DNA of 51,512 nt from Verrucomicrobiales bacterium (GTDB lineage: Bacteria > Verrucomicrobiota > Verrucomicrobiia > Verrucomicrobiales > DEV007), in the NCBI GenBank assembly GCA_028033615.1, contig JAOFDG010000006.1:1-51512 (forward strand), read 5' to 3'. This document shows positions 34,358-42,596 of the stretch, piece after piece. A model generated the notes under the pieces. It made no database searches. It saw only the letters and a program-made list of their open reading frames with translations, and had not been told where the DNA came from. The translations under genes and the position numbers were made by a program. Each line of letters opens with the position of its first letter. Positions within the stretch are counted from its first letter, which is position 1.

Positions 34358-34927
34358 TTAATCCTCGGCTAATTCACCAATAATAATAGAATTTCCACAA
34401 AATTTGCTAAGTCTTAAAATGAGGTAAAAGAAAAAAGGTGACACAACCATACCAAAGAAAACGGAGACCCAAAGCTGCTTCCAATAATTTTCAGGGAAAG
34501 TAAAATTAGCCCTAGCAAAACTAATAAAAAACCATTCCATTAACAAGAATAGTGACGTTGAAACTCCGACCAAAACTACTGGCGCCTCCCATCTACCTCT
34601 ACTGAAAAAAGGGCTCATACCCTGCATAAGCAAACCAGTAACAAAAAAAAGAAAAATAGAGTATCCAAAACCTACATCTTTACCCATATCAATTGCCATA
34701 TGAATGGAGTCCCAAGTCAATCCAGTCAGAAATGCAAAAAGGAGCATTATTGGGAACGAAACGGATAAACTACATGTGAAAAACAGTGTTTGCACAATGA
34801 AAAACCTAATTCCCAGTGGGGATAAAAAAGTTGCTATAAATTCATCAAGAATAAATGATGCAAAAAGCAACACTATCAAAACAAGAACAAATATCAGTCT
34901 GGACTTATCAAAGTTGAGCATACTCAA
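34358..34927 (-). CDS. mreD: Rod-shape-determining protein MreD
   Basis: A 189-residue integral membrane protein with five to six hydrophobic segments (for example LIFVLVLIVLLFASFILDEF, then FPIMLLFAFLTGLTWDSIHM). The assignment relies on membrane pattern, the segment FLTGLTWDSIHM typical of MreD loops, and position between mreC and mrdA. Its start overlaps the mreC stop by 4 nt, indicating coupled translation. Confidence 0.88.
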   Translation of the reverse strand: MSMLNFDKSRLIFVLVLIVLLFASFILDEFIATFLSPLGIRFFIVQTLFFTCSLSVSFPIMLLFAFLTGLTWDSIHMAIDMGKDVGFGYSIFLFFVTGLLMQGMSPFFSRGRWEAPVVLVGVSTSLFLLMEWFFISFARANFTFPENYWKQLWVSVFFGMVVSPFFFYLILRLSKFCGNSIIIGELAED

Positions 34928-35925
34928 TTATTATCACCCTTCACGTTCGGCAATCCCTCAACTCCTATATCTCCGACATTAAGGCCTAACTCTACTTCCC
35001 TATTTTGATCGGTTACTAAAACAAAAATATAGGATAGTTGATTAAAATTTATAGCAGGTTGAACCCTAGCAACCGCATCAAAATCACCAACCTCAAATTC
35101 TTTAACATATCCTAAAATAAGTCCAGGCGGAAAAATACCACTAACCTCTGCATTCCCGACACCCGATGAATAAACTTTAGCCCCTGCCGATACACCAAAC
35201 CTGTCAGCTTCTTTAGGAAGGTTTTGGAGCATTAAATATGTCACGTCTCTACCAGCTCCAGGAGCACCAGAAAGAATACCTTGAACTCGCTCAAGCCCCT
35301 TATCATTTTCACCAGCAAAAACACCATGAACGTAAGCTCCAACCTTACATTCTGAATCGGTAACCAAAACAACCGTGGATTGTGATTTGCCAACGTTCAT
35401 AACCTTTCCAACTAGTGCTCCTTCAACTTGCTCCGCCCGGTCGACGGCTACAGGCGTCATCACTGGATCATTTAGCTCCAAACCATCATCTGAACCTCTA
35501 TCAATAACAAAGGTTTTCCACCATGTACTACTTGGTCTATTGATAACCCTAGCTGCTACTAACTTTTGAGACTGCCTTTTTTTAAACTCAACAAAGTTTA
35601 AGGATCTCTTTAATTCAATGTTTTCTTCACGCAGTAAATCAATTTGGCTTTTCCAAGCCCTTAGTTCATAAAGGTCCAACAATAATTTGTTGTATCTGGT
35701 TTCTAATTCTTTTTTATTATATTTTCTAGATATTTCACTAATAGAAATTGGCTCCCCGTTGACGATATCTTGTTCAAATGTCAAATAATCTATGGACTCA
35801 TAAACGATTCCAAAGAGCCCCAGTATCTTAGACTGAACCGCTCTAATGTCCTTACTTTTAAGGGTAAAAACCCAGACCATAGCCAGAACAAATATTACTA
35901 GGGCTATTAGATTGTTCCTCTTCAT
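34924..35925 (-). CDS. mreC: Rod-shape-determining protein MreC
   Basis: A 333-residue bitopic protein: one N-terminal membrane helix (residues 6-22), a coiled-coil region (about 70-115, ELETRYNKLLLDLYELRAWK) and a periplasmic double beta-barrel domain (AARVINRPSSTWWKTFVIDR with GSDDGLELNDPVMT, then GALVGKVMNVGKSQSTVVLV). It links cytoplasmic MreB to PBP2 in the elongasome. The stop overlaps mreD; the start is 37 nt after mreB. Confidence 0.95.
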   Translation of the reverse strand: MKRNNLIALVIFVLAMVWVFTLKSKDIRAVQSKILGLFGIVYESIDYLTFEQDIVNGEPISISEISRKYNKKELETRYNKLLLDLYELRAWKSQIDLLREENIELKRSLNFVEFKKRQSQKLVAARVINRPSSTWWKTFVIDRGSDDGLELNDPVMTPVAVDRAEQVEGALVGKVMNVGKSQSTVVLVTDSECKVGAYVHGVFAGENDKGLERVQGILSGAPGAGRDVTYLMLQNLPKEADRFGVSAGAKVYSSGVGNAEVSGIFPPGLILGYVKEFEVGDFDAVARVQPAINFNQLSYIFVLVTDQNREVELGLNVGDIGVEGLPNVKGDNN

Positions 35926-35962
35926 AAAGCCTACTAGGAACCTAATTTTTTATAACCATCAT

Positions 35963-37021
35963 CTAAACCCCTGCTGATGTCACCTTCTTCAAAAAAGAAA
36001 TCTCACTCAAAACCCTTCCCGTTCCCTCTACGATAGCTTGGAGCGGATCATCCGCAAGATGTGTTGGTATTCCTGTTTGTTCTGCCAGCCAAATATCAAG
36101 CCCCCCTAAAAGCGAACCTCCCCCAGCCAACATTATCCCTCTATCAACTAAGTCTGCTGCTAACTCCGGAGGGCATCTTTCCAATGTAACCTTAACCGAA
36201 TCAAGTATAGCCGCCAAAGGCTCAGCCATAGCCTCTCTGATCTCCTGAGAAGTAACATTAATCGTCTTTGGCAATCCCTCAACAAGGTCTCTTCCCTTGA
36301 CGTCCATTGACGTCTCTTGATCAACAACAGTAGCTGAACCAATTTCAATTTTAACCATTTCTGCAGTCCTTTCGCCAATCATCAGATTATACTTACGCTT
36401 CATATAAGAAATAATTGACTCATCAAGTTCGTCTCCACCTACTCTCACGCTTCTACTCTGAACAATACCAGAAAGAGAAATAACTGCGACTTCAGTGGTC
36501 CCTCCTCCAATATCCACAATCATATTACCGCTGGCATCTTGAATCGGAAGACCTACTCCAATGGCAGCAGCCATAGGTTCCTCAATCAAATAAACCTCAT
36601 CAGCTCCTGCATGTCTGGCAGAGTCTTTAACCGCACGTTTCTCTACTTCTGTTATTCCTGAGGGAACAGCGACCACGACCCTTATCTTTGAAGCTTTTAC
36701 AATTTTACGCCCACTTCCCGTATCCTTAGTTCTAGCCTCTTTAATAAAATGCTTGAGCATTGCCTCGGTCATCTCAAAGTCAGCGATAACTCCGTCTCTT
36801 AAAGGTCTAACAGCGGATATTGTGTCAGGTGTTCGGCCAAGCATTCTTTTGGCGTCATCTCCAACTGCAACAATCTCATTAGAACCCTTTTTTACAGCGA
36901 CAACAGAGGGTTGCCTCACTTTAATGCCTTCATCTTTGACGTAAACAAGTGTGTTTGCAGTACCGAGATCGATACCAATGTCCATGTTCAAAAGACCAAA
37001 AATTCTATGAAAAATACTCAC
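35963..37021 (-). CDS. mreB: Rod-shape-determining actin-like protein MreB
   Basis: A 352-residue actin-fold protein. Phosphate-1 motif GIDLGTANTLVYV, hinge and phosphate-2 motif IVDIGGGTTEVAVISL, and adenosine motif LAGGGSLLGGLDIWL are all present, with the membrane-binding N-terminal amphipathic start MSIFHRIFGLLN. The start codon is GTG. MreB filaments position the side-wall synthesis machinery. First gene of the mreB-mreC-mreD-mrdA-rng run on the minus strand. Confidence 0.97.
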   Translation of the reverse strand: MSIFHRIFGLLNMDIGIDLGTANTLVYVKDEGIKVRQPSVVAVKKGSNEIVAVGDDAKRMLGRTPDTISAVRPLRDGVIADFEMTEAMLKHFIKEARTKDTGSGRKIVKASKIRVVVAVPSGITEVEKRAVKDSARHAGADEVYLIEEPMAAAIGVGLPIQDASGNMIVDIGGGTTEVAVISLSGIVQSRSVRVGGDELDESIISYMKRKYNLMIGERTAEMVKIEIGSATVVDQETSMDVKGRDLVEGLPKTINVTSQEIREAMAEPLAAILDSVKVTLERCPPELAADLVDRGIMLAGGGSLLGGLDIWLAEQTGIPTHLADDPLQAIVEGTGRVLSEISFLKKVTSAGV

Positions 37022-37211
37022 AACAAAATGATGACCGGTTACAATTTTCAGTTGGTGAAAAAAGAATTAAATCACTAGTTTTAATTATTAATCAACAATT
37101 GCATTTAAGAAAACTTAAAAATAAAGATAAGTGCTATTTTTTTTCTTTTAAATCAATAGATTTATCTCATATATTTATCAAAATTTTTTAAATAGTCCTT
37201 CATGTTACTTA

Positions 37212-37240
37212 TTTACAACCAGTTAGCTCATTAATATACT
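37212..37240 (+). promoter_or_regulatory. Good sigma70-type promoter in front of the YkgJ-like gene
   Basis: TTTACA (37212-37217) and TATACT (37235-37240) are each 5 of 6 to consensus and are separated by exactly 17 nt. Transcription would begin at about 37247, directly at the ATG at 37249, so the message would have almost no leader. Confidence 0.45.
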
Positions 37241-37248
37241 TACTTATA

Positions 37249-37572
37249 ATGATAAGGTATGAGTGCGAAAGATGTGGCAAATGTTGTCAGTGGCCAGGTG
37301 AAGTCGTCATAAGTGAAAAAGAAGTTCGAGCAATGGCAGAAGATCTTGATATATCTCCTTATGATTTCACGCAAAAACATACTCAATTACGAGCAAGTCG
37401 AAACGGATTAACTTTAAAACATGACAAAAAAGGTTCGTGCGTTCTTCTAAAAAATAATTCTTGCTCAGTCCATTCTAGCAAGCCTCAGCAATGCAAGGAC
37501 TTTCCTAATAAATGGAGATTCAAAGGTTGGAGGCAAATTTGTGAAGCTACGCCTAAAGAAAGTAGGAAATAA
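37249..37572 (+). CDS. YkgJ-family cysteine-cluster protein
   Basis: A 107-residue protein of the YkgJ/Fli-type family with the CxxCxxCC-like cluster: YECERCGKCCQWPGEV at residues 4-19, then CVLLKNNSCSVHSSKPQQCK and a final Cys in RQICEATP. The six or more cysteines probably coordinate a metal or Fe-S cluster. Members have no firm function. The gene stands alone between mreB (divergent) and the tRNA gene; codon use is like the core genome. A strong promoter lies 8 nt before the start (see the promoter entry). Confidence 0.85.
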   Translation: MIRYECERCGKCCQWPGEVVISEKEVRAMAEDLDISPYDFTQKHTQLRASRNGLTLKHDKKGSCVLLKNNSCSVHSSKPQQCKDFPNKWRFKGWRQICEATPKESRK

Positions 37573-37655
37573 ACTTTATCGGAAAAAAAAGATATACTTG
37601 AACCATAGCAAGACGCATGCAAATTAAAGATCCTTGGTTTTCAACCAACAATATT

Positions 37656-37739
<84 letters not shown>

Positions 37740-37966
37740 CTTTAATTGCAAAAGCGTTAAAGTTAAATCTCATCCCCGGGAGAAATATTGGGAAAGTAAA
37801 CACGATCTTAATTAAAAAGTTTACTCAAAAAATCGTAGGCTATATTAATACTAAACACTGCGTTGAAATTGGGAATGTTAGCCAATTTTTTGAACTAATT
37901 AAAACAAACCAATCAGAAGAGATTATTGTACTAGCCAGCGATCCAACTATATATATTGTTTACTAA
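37740..37966 (+). other. Open frame without a normal start between the tRNA and the desaturase
   Basis: The frame runs from GTG inside the tRNA (37709) to a TAA at 37964-37966. The region after the tRNA encodes about 74 residues, with plausible protein-like stretches (KVNTILIKKFTQKIVGYINT and EEIIVLASDPTIYIVY), but no ATG, GTG or TTG start lies outside the tRNA. It may be the tail of a gene displaced by insertion, or chance. I recognise no family. Confidence 0.25.
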
Positions 37967-37980
37967 GGAGACATTCTCCA

Positions 37981-38004
37981 GTGAATAAATTTAACGATGA
38001 ATAA
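37981..38004 (+). other. Possible 7-codon leader frame with strong Shine-Dalgarno
   Basis: AAGGAG at 37965-37970 is followed after 10 nt by GTG, then six codons and TAA at 38002. The frame overlaps the desaturase ATG (37997) by 8 nt. It could couple translation into the desaturase, or simply show that the ribosome site serves the ATG at 37997 from a longer distance. Confidence 0.3.
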
Positions 38005-38995
38005 TTGCTCAGGTCCAAAGCAGGAAGTTATCTCTGGAATGGAGGATTTTGTGTCCACCCAACTACAGTATTTAAAGTCAGTAGAAGAGAGCTGGCAACC
38101 ACAGGACTGGTTACCAGATCTGACTAGGGAGGATTGGATAGAAAGTGTACAAGCCTTCCGCGAACCCGCTGAGGGCCTATCAGACGCAGTCCTAGTGGTT
38201 TTAGTTGGTGACATGGTAACTGAAGAAGCCCTACCAACTTATCAAACATTGATCAATGGATTTGAAGGTATCACGGACAAGAGCGGCGCCGACCCAAGCC
38301 CTTGGGCACAGTGGACCCGTGGTTGGACTGCGGAAGAGAACCGGCATGGAGATTTACTTAACAAATACCTTTACCTCACCGGACGAGTTGATATGCGTGC
38401 AGTAGAAGTGACGATTCAGAATTTGTTGCGCAATGGTTTTGATCCCAGCACGGCGCAGGACCCTTACAAAGGATTTGTTTACACCTCCTTCCAAGAACGG
38501 GCCACCAAAATTTCTCACAAGAATGTTGCCAAACTCGCAAGGTCCGAAGGCGACGAAAGCTTACAGGGAATTTGTAGTGCGATAGCTTCAGACGAAGCTC
38601 GCCACGAAAAAGTATATACAAATTTTATGCGACACATTTTCGAGCAAGATCCTAACGGGGCAATAATGGCGTTTTACGATTTAATGCGCGCCCAAATTGT
38701 GATGCCCTCTCATTTGATGCAGGATGGAACTGACCCTAACTTGTTCGAAGATTTCTCCGCAATTGCACAGCAATTAGGCGTCTACACAGCCAAACACTAT
38801 GCGAAAATCGTCGATCACTTGGTCAGCACTTGGAATGTCGAAAACTTAACCGGACTCAGCGGTGAATCAGCGAAGGCTCAGGATTATTTATGCCTCCTAG
38901 GTACTCGTTATGCAAAATTGGCCGACCGGAGTGAACGACGCTCATCCAGAATCGAGCAAAGGAAATTTAGTTGGATCTTTAATCGGGAAGCTTGA
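37997..38995 (+). CDS. Soluble acyl-ACP desaturase, plant stearoyl-ACP Delta9-desaturase type
   Basis: A 332-residue ferritin-like di-iron enzyme. Iron ligands are in place: Glu76/77 (VTEEALPTYQ), Glu114 and His117 in EENRHGD, Glu167 in SFQERAT, Glu200 and His203 in DEARHEKVY. The conserved runs (VVLVGDMVTEEALPTYQTLI, EENRHGDLLNKYLYLTGRVD, DNLFDHFSA-like NLFEDFSAIA, QRLGVYTAK-like QQLGVYTAKHYAK and FSWIFNREA at the end) follow the plastid stearoyl-ACP desaturases of plants closely, as I recall them, and lack their transit peptide. It introduces a double bond into ACP-bound acyl chains using O2 and ferredoxin. The row 38341-38400 is about 47% GC by count. Sits just after the tRNA gene. Confidence 0.93.
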   Translation: MNNCSGPKQEVISGMEDFVSTQLQYLKSVEESWQPQDWLPDLTREDWIESVQAFREPAEGLSDAVLVVLVGDMVTEEALPTYQTLINGFEGITDKSGADPSPWAQWTRGWTAEENRHGDLLNKYLYLTGRVDMRAVEVTIQNLLRNGFDPSTAQDPYKGFVYTSFQERATKISHKNVAKLARSEGDESLQGICSAIASDEARHEKVYTNFMRHIFEQDPNGAIMAFYDLMRAQIVMPSHLMQDGTDPNLFEDFSAIAQQLGVYTAKHYAKIVDHLVSTWNVENLTGLSGESAKAQDYLCLLGTRYAKLADRSERRSSRIEQRKFSWIFNREA

Positions 38996-39002
38996 CCCCA
39001 AT

Positions 39003-40370
39003 TCAGGCCTGTATCTCAGAGACAGTCCCATTGCTATCGGCATAATTGTCTCGTTCAATCCCTAAGGCTCTGAGTTGAGTCAGCCAAAGGTTCGCAAGAG
39101 GCGTACCCCTCTTGCAATGAACGTGCTTGCCCATTTTTAAGTTGCCTCCACCGCCACCGGCAACAACTAATGGCAGGTCATTGTACTGATGCGTTGTTCC
39201 ATCTCCCATACCTGCACCTAAGGTAAAGATTGTATTATCTAGTAGTGTAGTGCCATTAATTTCTTTGATCTGGTCCATTCGTTCGAGAAGTCTAGCAAAG
39301 GCCGACACATGGAAACGGTCCAACAGAAGAAGATGCTCAAGGTGGTTACCAATAGAGTGAGTCATAGCATGATGACTGTAAGGCTTGTCTAAAATGCCTT
39401 CCCAATTAGTAGGAGTCGTCCAACGCTCAGGTCCAAGCATTAGAGAACCTACATTTGTTAGTCCATTTTGTAATGCAGTAACCAAAAGGTCACCCATTAA
39501 ATGAATGTACTCATTACGCGGCAAATGCTCGGCAGGGCGCTCGATTCTGGCTTCAGCCAACTCTAGCTTCATTTCATCGATCCTATCCATTCTAGTTTCA
39601 ATGGTGCGTATCGATTCAAGATATTCTTCAAACTTCTTTCGATCATCAACACTTAAACGTTTTTGCAACTGACTCGCATTGCCAAGGGCAAGGTCAGTTA
39701 TATTACGAAACCGAGTATTTACCTGAGTACCAAATAATCGATCATAGACTTTGCGCGGATTTCTCATTGATGGCGCCACATGACCAGTTCCATACCAGGA
39801 CATATTATCAAAGTATATCGATTCAATGTTATTCTTATGATCATTGCAGCTCAATTCGAGTGTTGAATATGGTGTGTTCTGTCCAATACTGTCAGCTGCG
39901 ATGTGGTCGAGGGTACGAGTTAATGGGTATGCAGAGCTTTTTACCTCGTATGGCGCAACACTGGTCAGGAAACAAGACGCGCACTGTGCATGGGAATCTG
40001 TCCCATGTTGAAACGTACGATCCATGCCAGTAATTAGCGTCACTTTTTCCCGCATTTTATGCAAAGGAGCTAAGGTCGGCGTAAGAGTCATAGGATGACT
40101 GCCAGGCGGAACTGTCTTTCCTTCAAACCTCCAAACATTATTTTGACCTGCAAAACCAGGCAACGGGCGATCACCTTCTCCAGGAAAGAATCCACGACGC
40201 GTAATTCCGTTAGGAAGGTAAAAGAAAGCCAGTCTCTGCGCAGGACTCTCTTTTACACTTTTACCGTTATCAGCAAAGCTCTCAAGCCAAGGCAAACTCA
40301 AAGAGGATCCACCGGCACAAGCTATGAACCTACGGCGTGAAACGGGTCGAATGTTTTCTTTGTCTCTCAT
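39003..40370 (-). CDS. Exported DUF1552 family protein
   Basis: A 455-residue protein with a twin-arginine signal (VSRRRFIACAGG, about residues 10-21). Family segments: LAFFYLPNGITRRGFFP, ITGMDRTFQHGTDSHAQCAS, the LDHIAADSIG region, KFEEYLESIRTIETRMD and the C-terminal LPLVVAGGGGGNLKMGKHV with TPLANLWLTQLRALGI. DUF1552 proteins are encoded beside DUF1587/DUF1592-type cytochrome proteins across Planctomycetes and Verrucomicrobia; their function is unknown, though the fold is sulfatase/DUF1501-like. Here the partner lies 71 nt upstream on the same strand, so the pair is probably cotranscribed and acts in the periplasm. Confidence 0.93.
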   Translation of the reverse strand: MRDKENIRPVSRRRFIACAGGSSLSLPWLESFADNGKSVKESPAQRLAFFYLPNGITRRGFFPGEGDRPLPGFAGQNNVWRFEGKTVPPGSHPMTLTPTLAPLHKMREKVTLITGMDRTFQHGTDSHAQCASCFLTSVAPYEVKSSAYPLTRTLDHIAADSIGQNTPYSTLELSCNDHKNNIESIYFDNMSWYGTGHVAPSMRNPRKVYDRLFGTQVNTRFRNITDLALGNASQLQKRLSVDDRKKFEEYLESIRTIETRMDRIDEMKLELAEARIERPAEHLPRNEYIHLMGDLLVTALQNGLTNVGSLMLGPERWTTPTNWEGILDKPYSHHAMTHSIGNHLEHLLLLDRFHVSAFARLLERMDQIKEINGTTLLDNTIFTLGAGMGDGTTHQYNDLPLVVAGGGGGNLKMGKHVHCKRGTPLANLWLTQLRALGIERDNYADSNGTVSEIQA

Positions 40371-40441
40371 ATTGGTGCTACGCTTACTTCATTTTAGTGT
40401 TAATCTTCACTCTTACAATTTTAAACTGATTAGTCTTGATC

Positions 40442-42550
40442 TCATGGGCTCTGAGGCACATTACCTTTCGAATCTTCTATCTTTTCATTTCTTTTAAAAT
40501 TGTCCATTTGTAAGAAAGGATCGCTCATAGCAATACTTTTAAGGACATCCCTCATGCCATCTTCTCCTGCCATCGCCTTATCCGTCATTTCATCGAGCGC
40601 AGGCGAATCTGCCGGATCAAGTTCACGGCTCAGAGCATAAGAAAGTAGATGAGAAATAAATCCCCTCACAAATCGGTCTTTTTCCTTAATGATGATCTCC
40701 TTGAACTCAGGAAATGTCTTGAACTCATACTGATTAAACAAAACGCCACTCACATCAACTTCACGGCCATTTTCATATTTATCACGCCAGACCCCGGTCG
40801 GACCATAGTTTTCCATGGCAAACCCCATCGGATCTATCTTGTTATGACAACCTGCGCAGTCTTTCCTCTCACGATGGAGCGCTAGCCTCTCACGAATAGT
40901 AAGCTTGGCAAGCTCATCATTATCATCCTCAGGAAGTGGAGGAATATCAGCAGGAGGAGGTTCAGGGGGATCATTAAATATTACGGCATTAATCCAAGCA
41001 CCACGAGTAATTGGCTGAGTTCTCGTTGGAGTCGCCGTCATCGTCATTATGGCCGCATTTGTAATAACGCCGCCTCGTCGGGGATCATTTAGTGGGACTC
41101 GCCTAAAGAGCTGAGTCACAACATCATGTCCAGCCTTTGCATGCCCCTCATAATTAGCTTTCAGCATAGGGTTCTCCCAAGTGTACTTAGGATCAAGCAA
41201 TTCGATGATCGAGCGATCCTCAATAAAAATGGTTTCAAAAAGGAGAAGTGGTTCAGGCATCATATGCATACTGGACCGATAGCCATCAACAAGATAGAAG
41301 TATGGAAATTTTTTAGGGTCAGGAACTGACGTTATTAAACGATCAAGCTGTAACCATTGAGCCGGAAAACTATCACAGAACCTACTCAATTTTTGATCAT
41401 TTAGCATTCGATCAATTTGAGAACTAAGAACTTGTGGGTCACTTAATTTACCTTGTTCAGCGAGATCTAGTAACGGATCGTCTGGAATGCTACTCCAAAA
41501 GAATAAAGCAAGTCGCGAAGCCAATTCAAAATTCCTAATAATCTGACTTTCATCATTTTCATCTGCTGAATTTTTAGAGTCGGAAACTCCATAAAAATAG
41601 AGAAAGTCTGGCATGCTTAGGACCACAGCGATCACACTACGCATCGTGTCTTCGAATGTTGCTCCAGTATCGAGCTGATCTAAGGTAAATTTAACGAACC
41701 TATCCAAGGTCACTGGATCAACGGGTCTTCGAAATGCACGCCGAAAAAGCTTAGTGAGCCTAGATCTAATAATCTCCTCTGCGTCTTCAGCGTTTGTACT
41801 TTCTGGAGATGCAAAGAGCCAAGGCCAGCTTCGGCACTCTTTGGAGTTCAGGTCAGGACTTTCTGAGATCGTTTGACTCAAATTAAGAAAAGACTCCATT
41901 AACAGTGGCGAGAGAGTCAAATGATCGGCACGGTTATCATAGCCATGCTCAGCACGCTTATCCTGGGGGAATGACGCGACCCCCCTGAATCCTTCCGGAC
42001 GTTGGTTATCAATGTCTTTACTTAGTGGTCGGGTCGAGATACGTACCTGTGGAGGCATCTTTTTGGTTTCAGGTTTGAAATAATTTTCGCGCCGCCGCAT
42101 AAGCCGCTCATTGAGCCTGAATATTGGACGGTCCAGCTCAAGTAAATCCACTACAGAATTATTGTACTGAAAACGGTTCATCCTCCGAATTTGGGTAGGT
42201 AAAAACGGTTGATCTTTGATGGAATCACTGAGTTTAACCTCTAACCATTTTAACAATTCTCCACGTTCAGAATCACTAAGAGGCGGCTCATCCTCCGGCG
42301 GCATTTCACGGTCCTTTACAACTCCAATTAATGCCTCGAGCAGTTCAGGTTTAGATGAAATTAAATTAGCCGATCGCAGTTCCTTCAAATTTACCTTGCC
42401 CTTAACTTTACCACCCTCCCCATGACATTTGATACAATGCGAATCTAATATTGAATTGATCCTGACCAAAGAATCATCAGCAAAAGAAGTTCCCACCAAG
42501 ATCTTCAAAAATATAAAAAAATAAAAATATCTACGAAACACCTTACCCAT
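40442..42550 (-). CDS. Exported cytochrome-type protein with DUF1587/1592/1588/1585 domains
   Basis: A 702-residue protein with a signal peptide (residues 8-24) and an N-terminal haem c motif HCIKCHGEGG (CxxCH, Cys39, Cys42, His43). Then QIRRMNRFQYNNSVVDLLEL (DUF1587), a central region with LFRRAFRRPVDPVTLDRF (DUF1595) and LASRLALFFWSSIPDDPLLD (DUF1592), and RRGGVITNAAIMTMTATPTR with a second CxxCH, DCAGCHNKIDPMGF (DUF1588), and finally FVRGFISHLLSYALSRELDP (DUF1585). Two haems suggest electron transfer in the periplasm. The substrate is unknown. Parts are markedly GC-rich (row 41941-42000 about 62% GC by count). Confidence 0.93.
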   Translation of the reverse strand: MGKVFRRYFYFFIFLKILVGTSFADDSLVRINSILDSHCIKCHGEGGKVKGKVNLKELRSANLISSKPELLEALIGVVKDREMPPEDEPPLSDSERGELLKWLEVKLSDSIKDQPFLPTQIRRMNRFQYNNSVVDLLELDRPIFRLNERLMRRRENYFKPETKKMPPQVRISTRPLSKDIDNQRPEGFRGVASFPQDKRAEHGYDNRADHLTLSPLLMESFLNLSQTISESPDLNSKECRSWPWLFASPESTNAEDAEEIIRSRLTKLFRRAFRRPVDPVTLDRFVKFTLDQLDTGATFEDTMRSVIAVVLSMPDFLYFYGVSDSKNSADENDESQIIRNFELASRLALFFWSSIPDDPLLDLAEQGKLSDPQVLSSQIDRMLNDQKLSRFCDSFPAQWLQLDRLITSVPDPKKFPYFYLVDGYRSSMHMMPEPLLLFETIFIEDRSIIELLDPKYTWENPMLKANYEGHAKAGHDVVTQLFRRVPLNDPRRGGVITNAAIMTMTATPTRTQPITRGAWINAVIFNDPPEPPPADIPPLPEDDNDELAKLTIRERLALHRERKDCAGCHNKIDPMGFAMENYGPTGVWRDKYENGREVDVSGVLFNQYEFKTFPEFKEIIIKEKDRFVRGFISHLLSYALSRELDPADSPALDEMTDKAMAGEDGMRDVLKSIAMSDPFLQMDNFKRNEKIEDSKGNVPQSP

Positions 42551-42596
42551 AAATTTTAATTAAATTATAATCATTATTTTCATTTCAAAATTAAAA

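Noticed and set aside
37634-37648. Hairpin TTGGTT-TTC-AACCAA before the tRNA as a terminator for the YkgJ-like gene
   Set aside because: No T-run follows and the tRNA begins 8 nt later; it may be incidental or part of tRNA processing.
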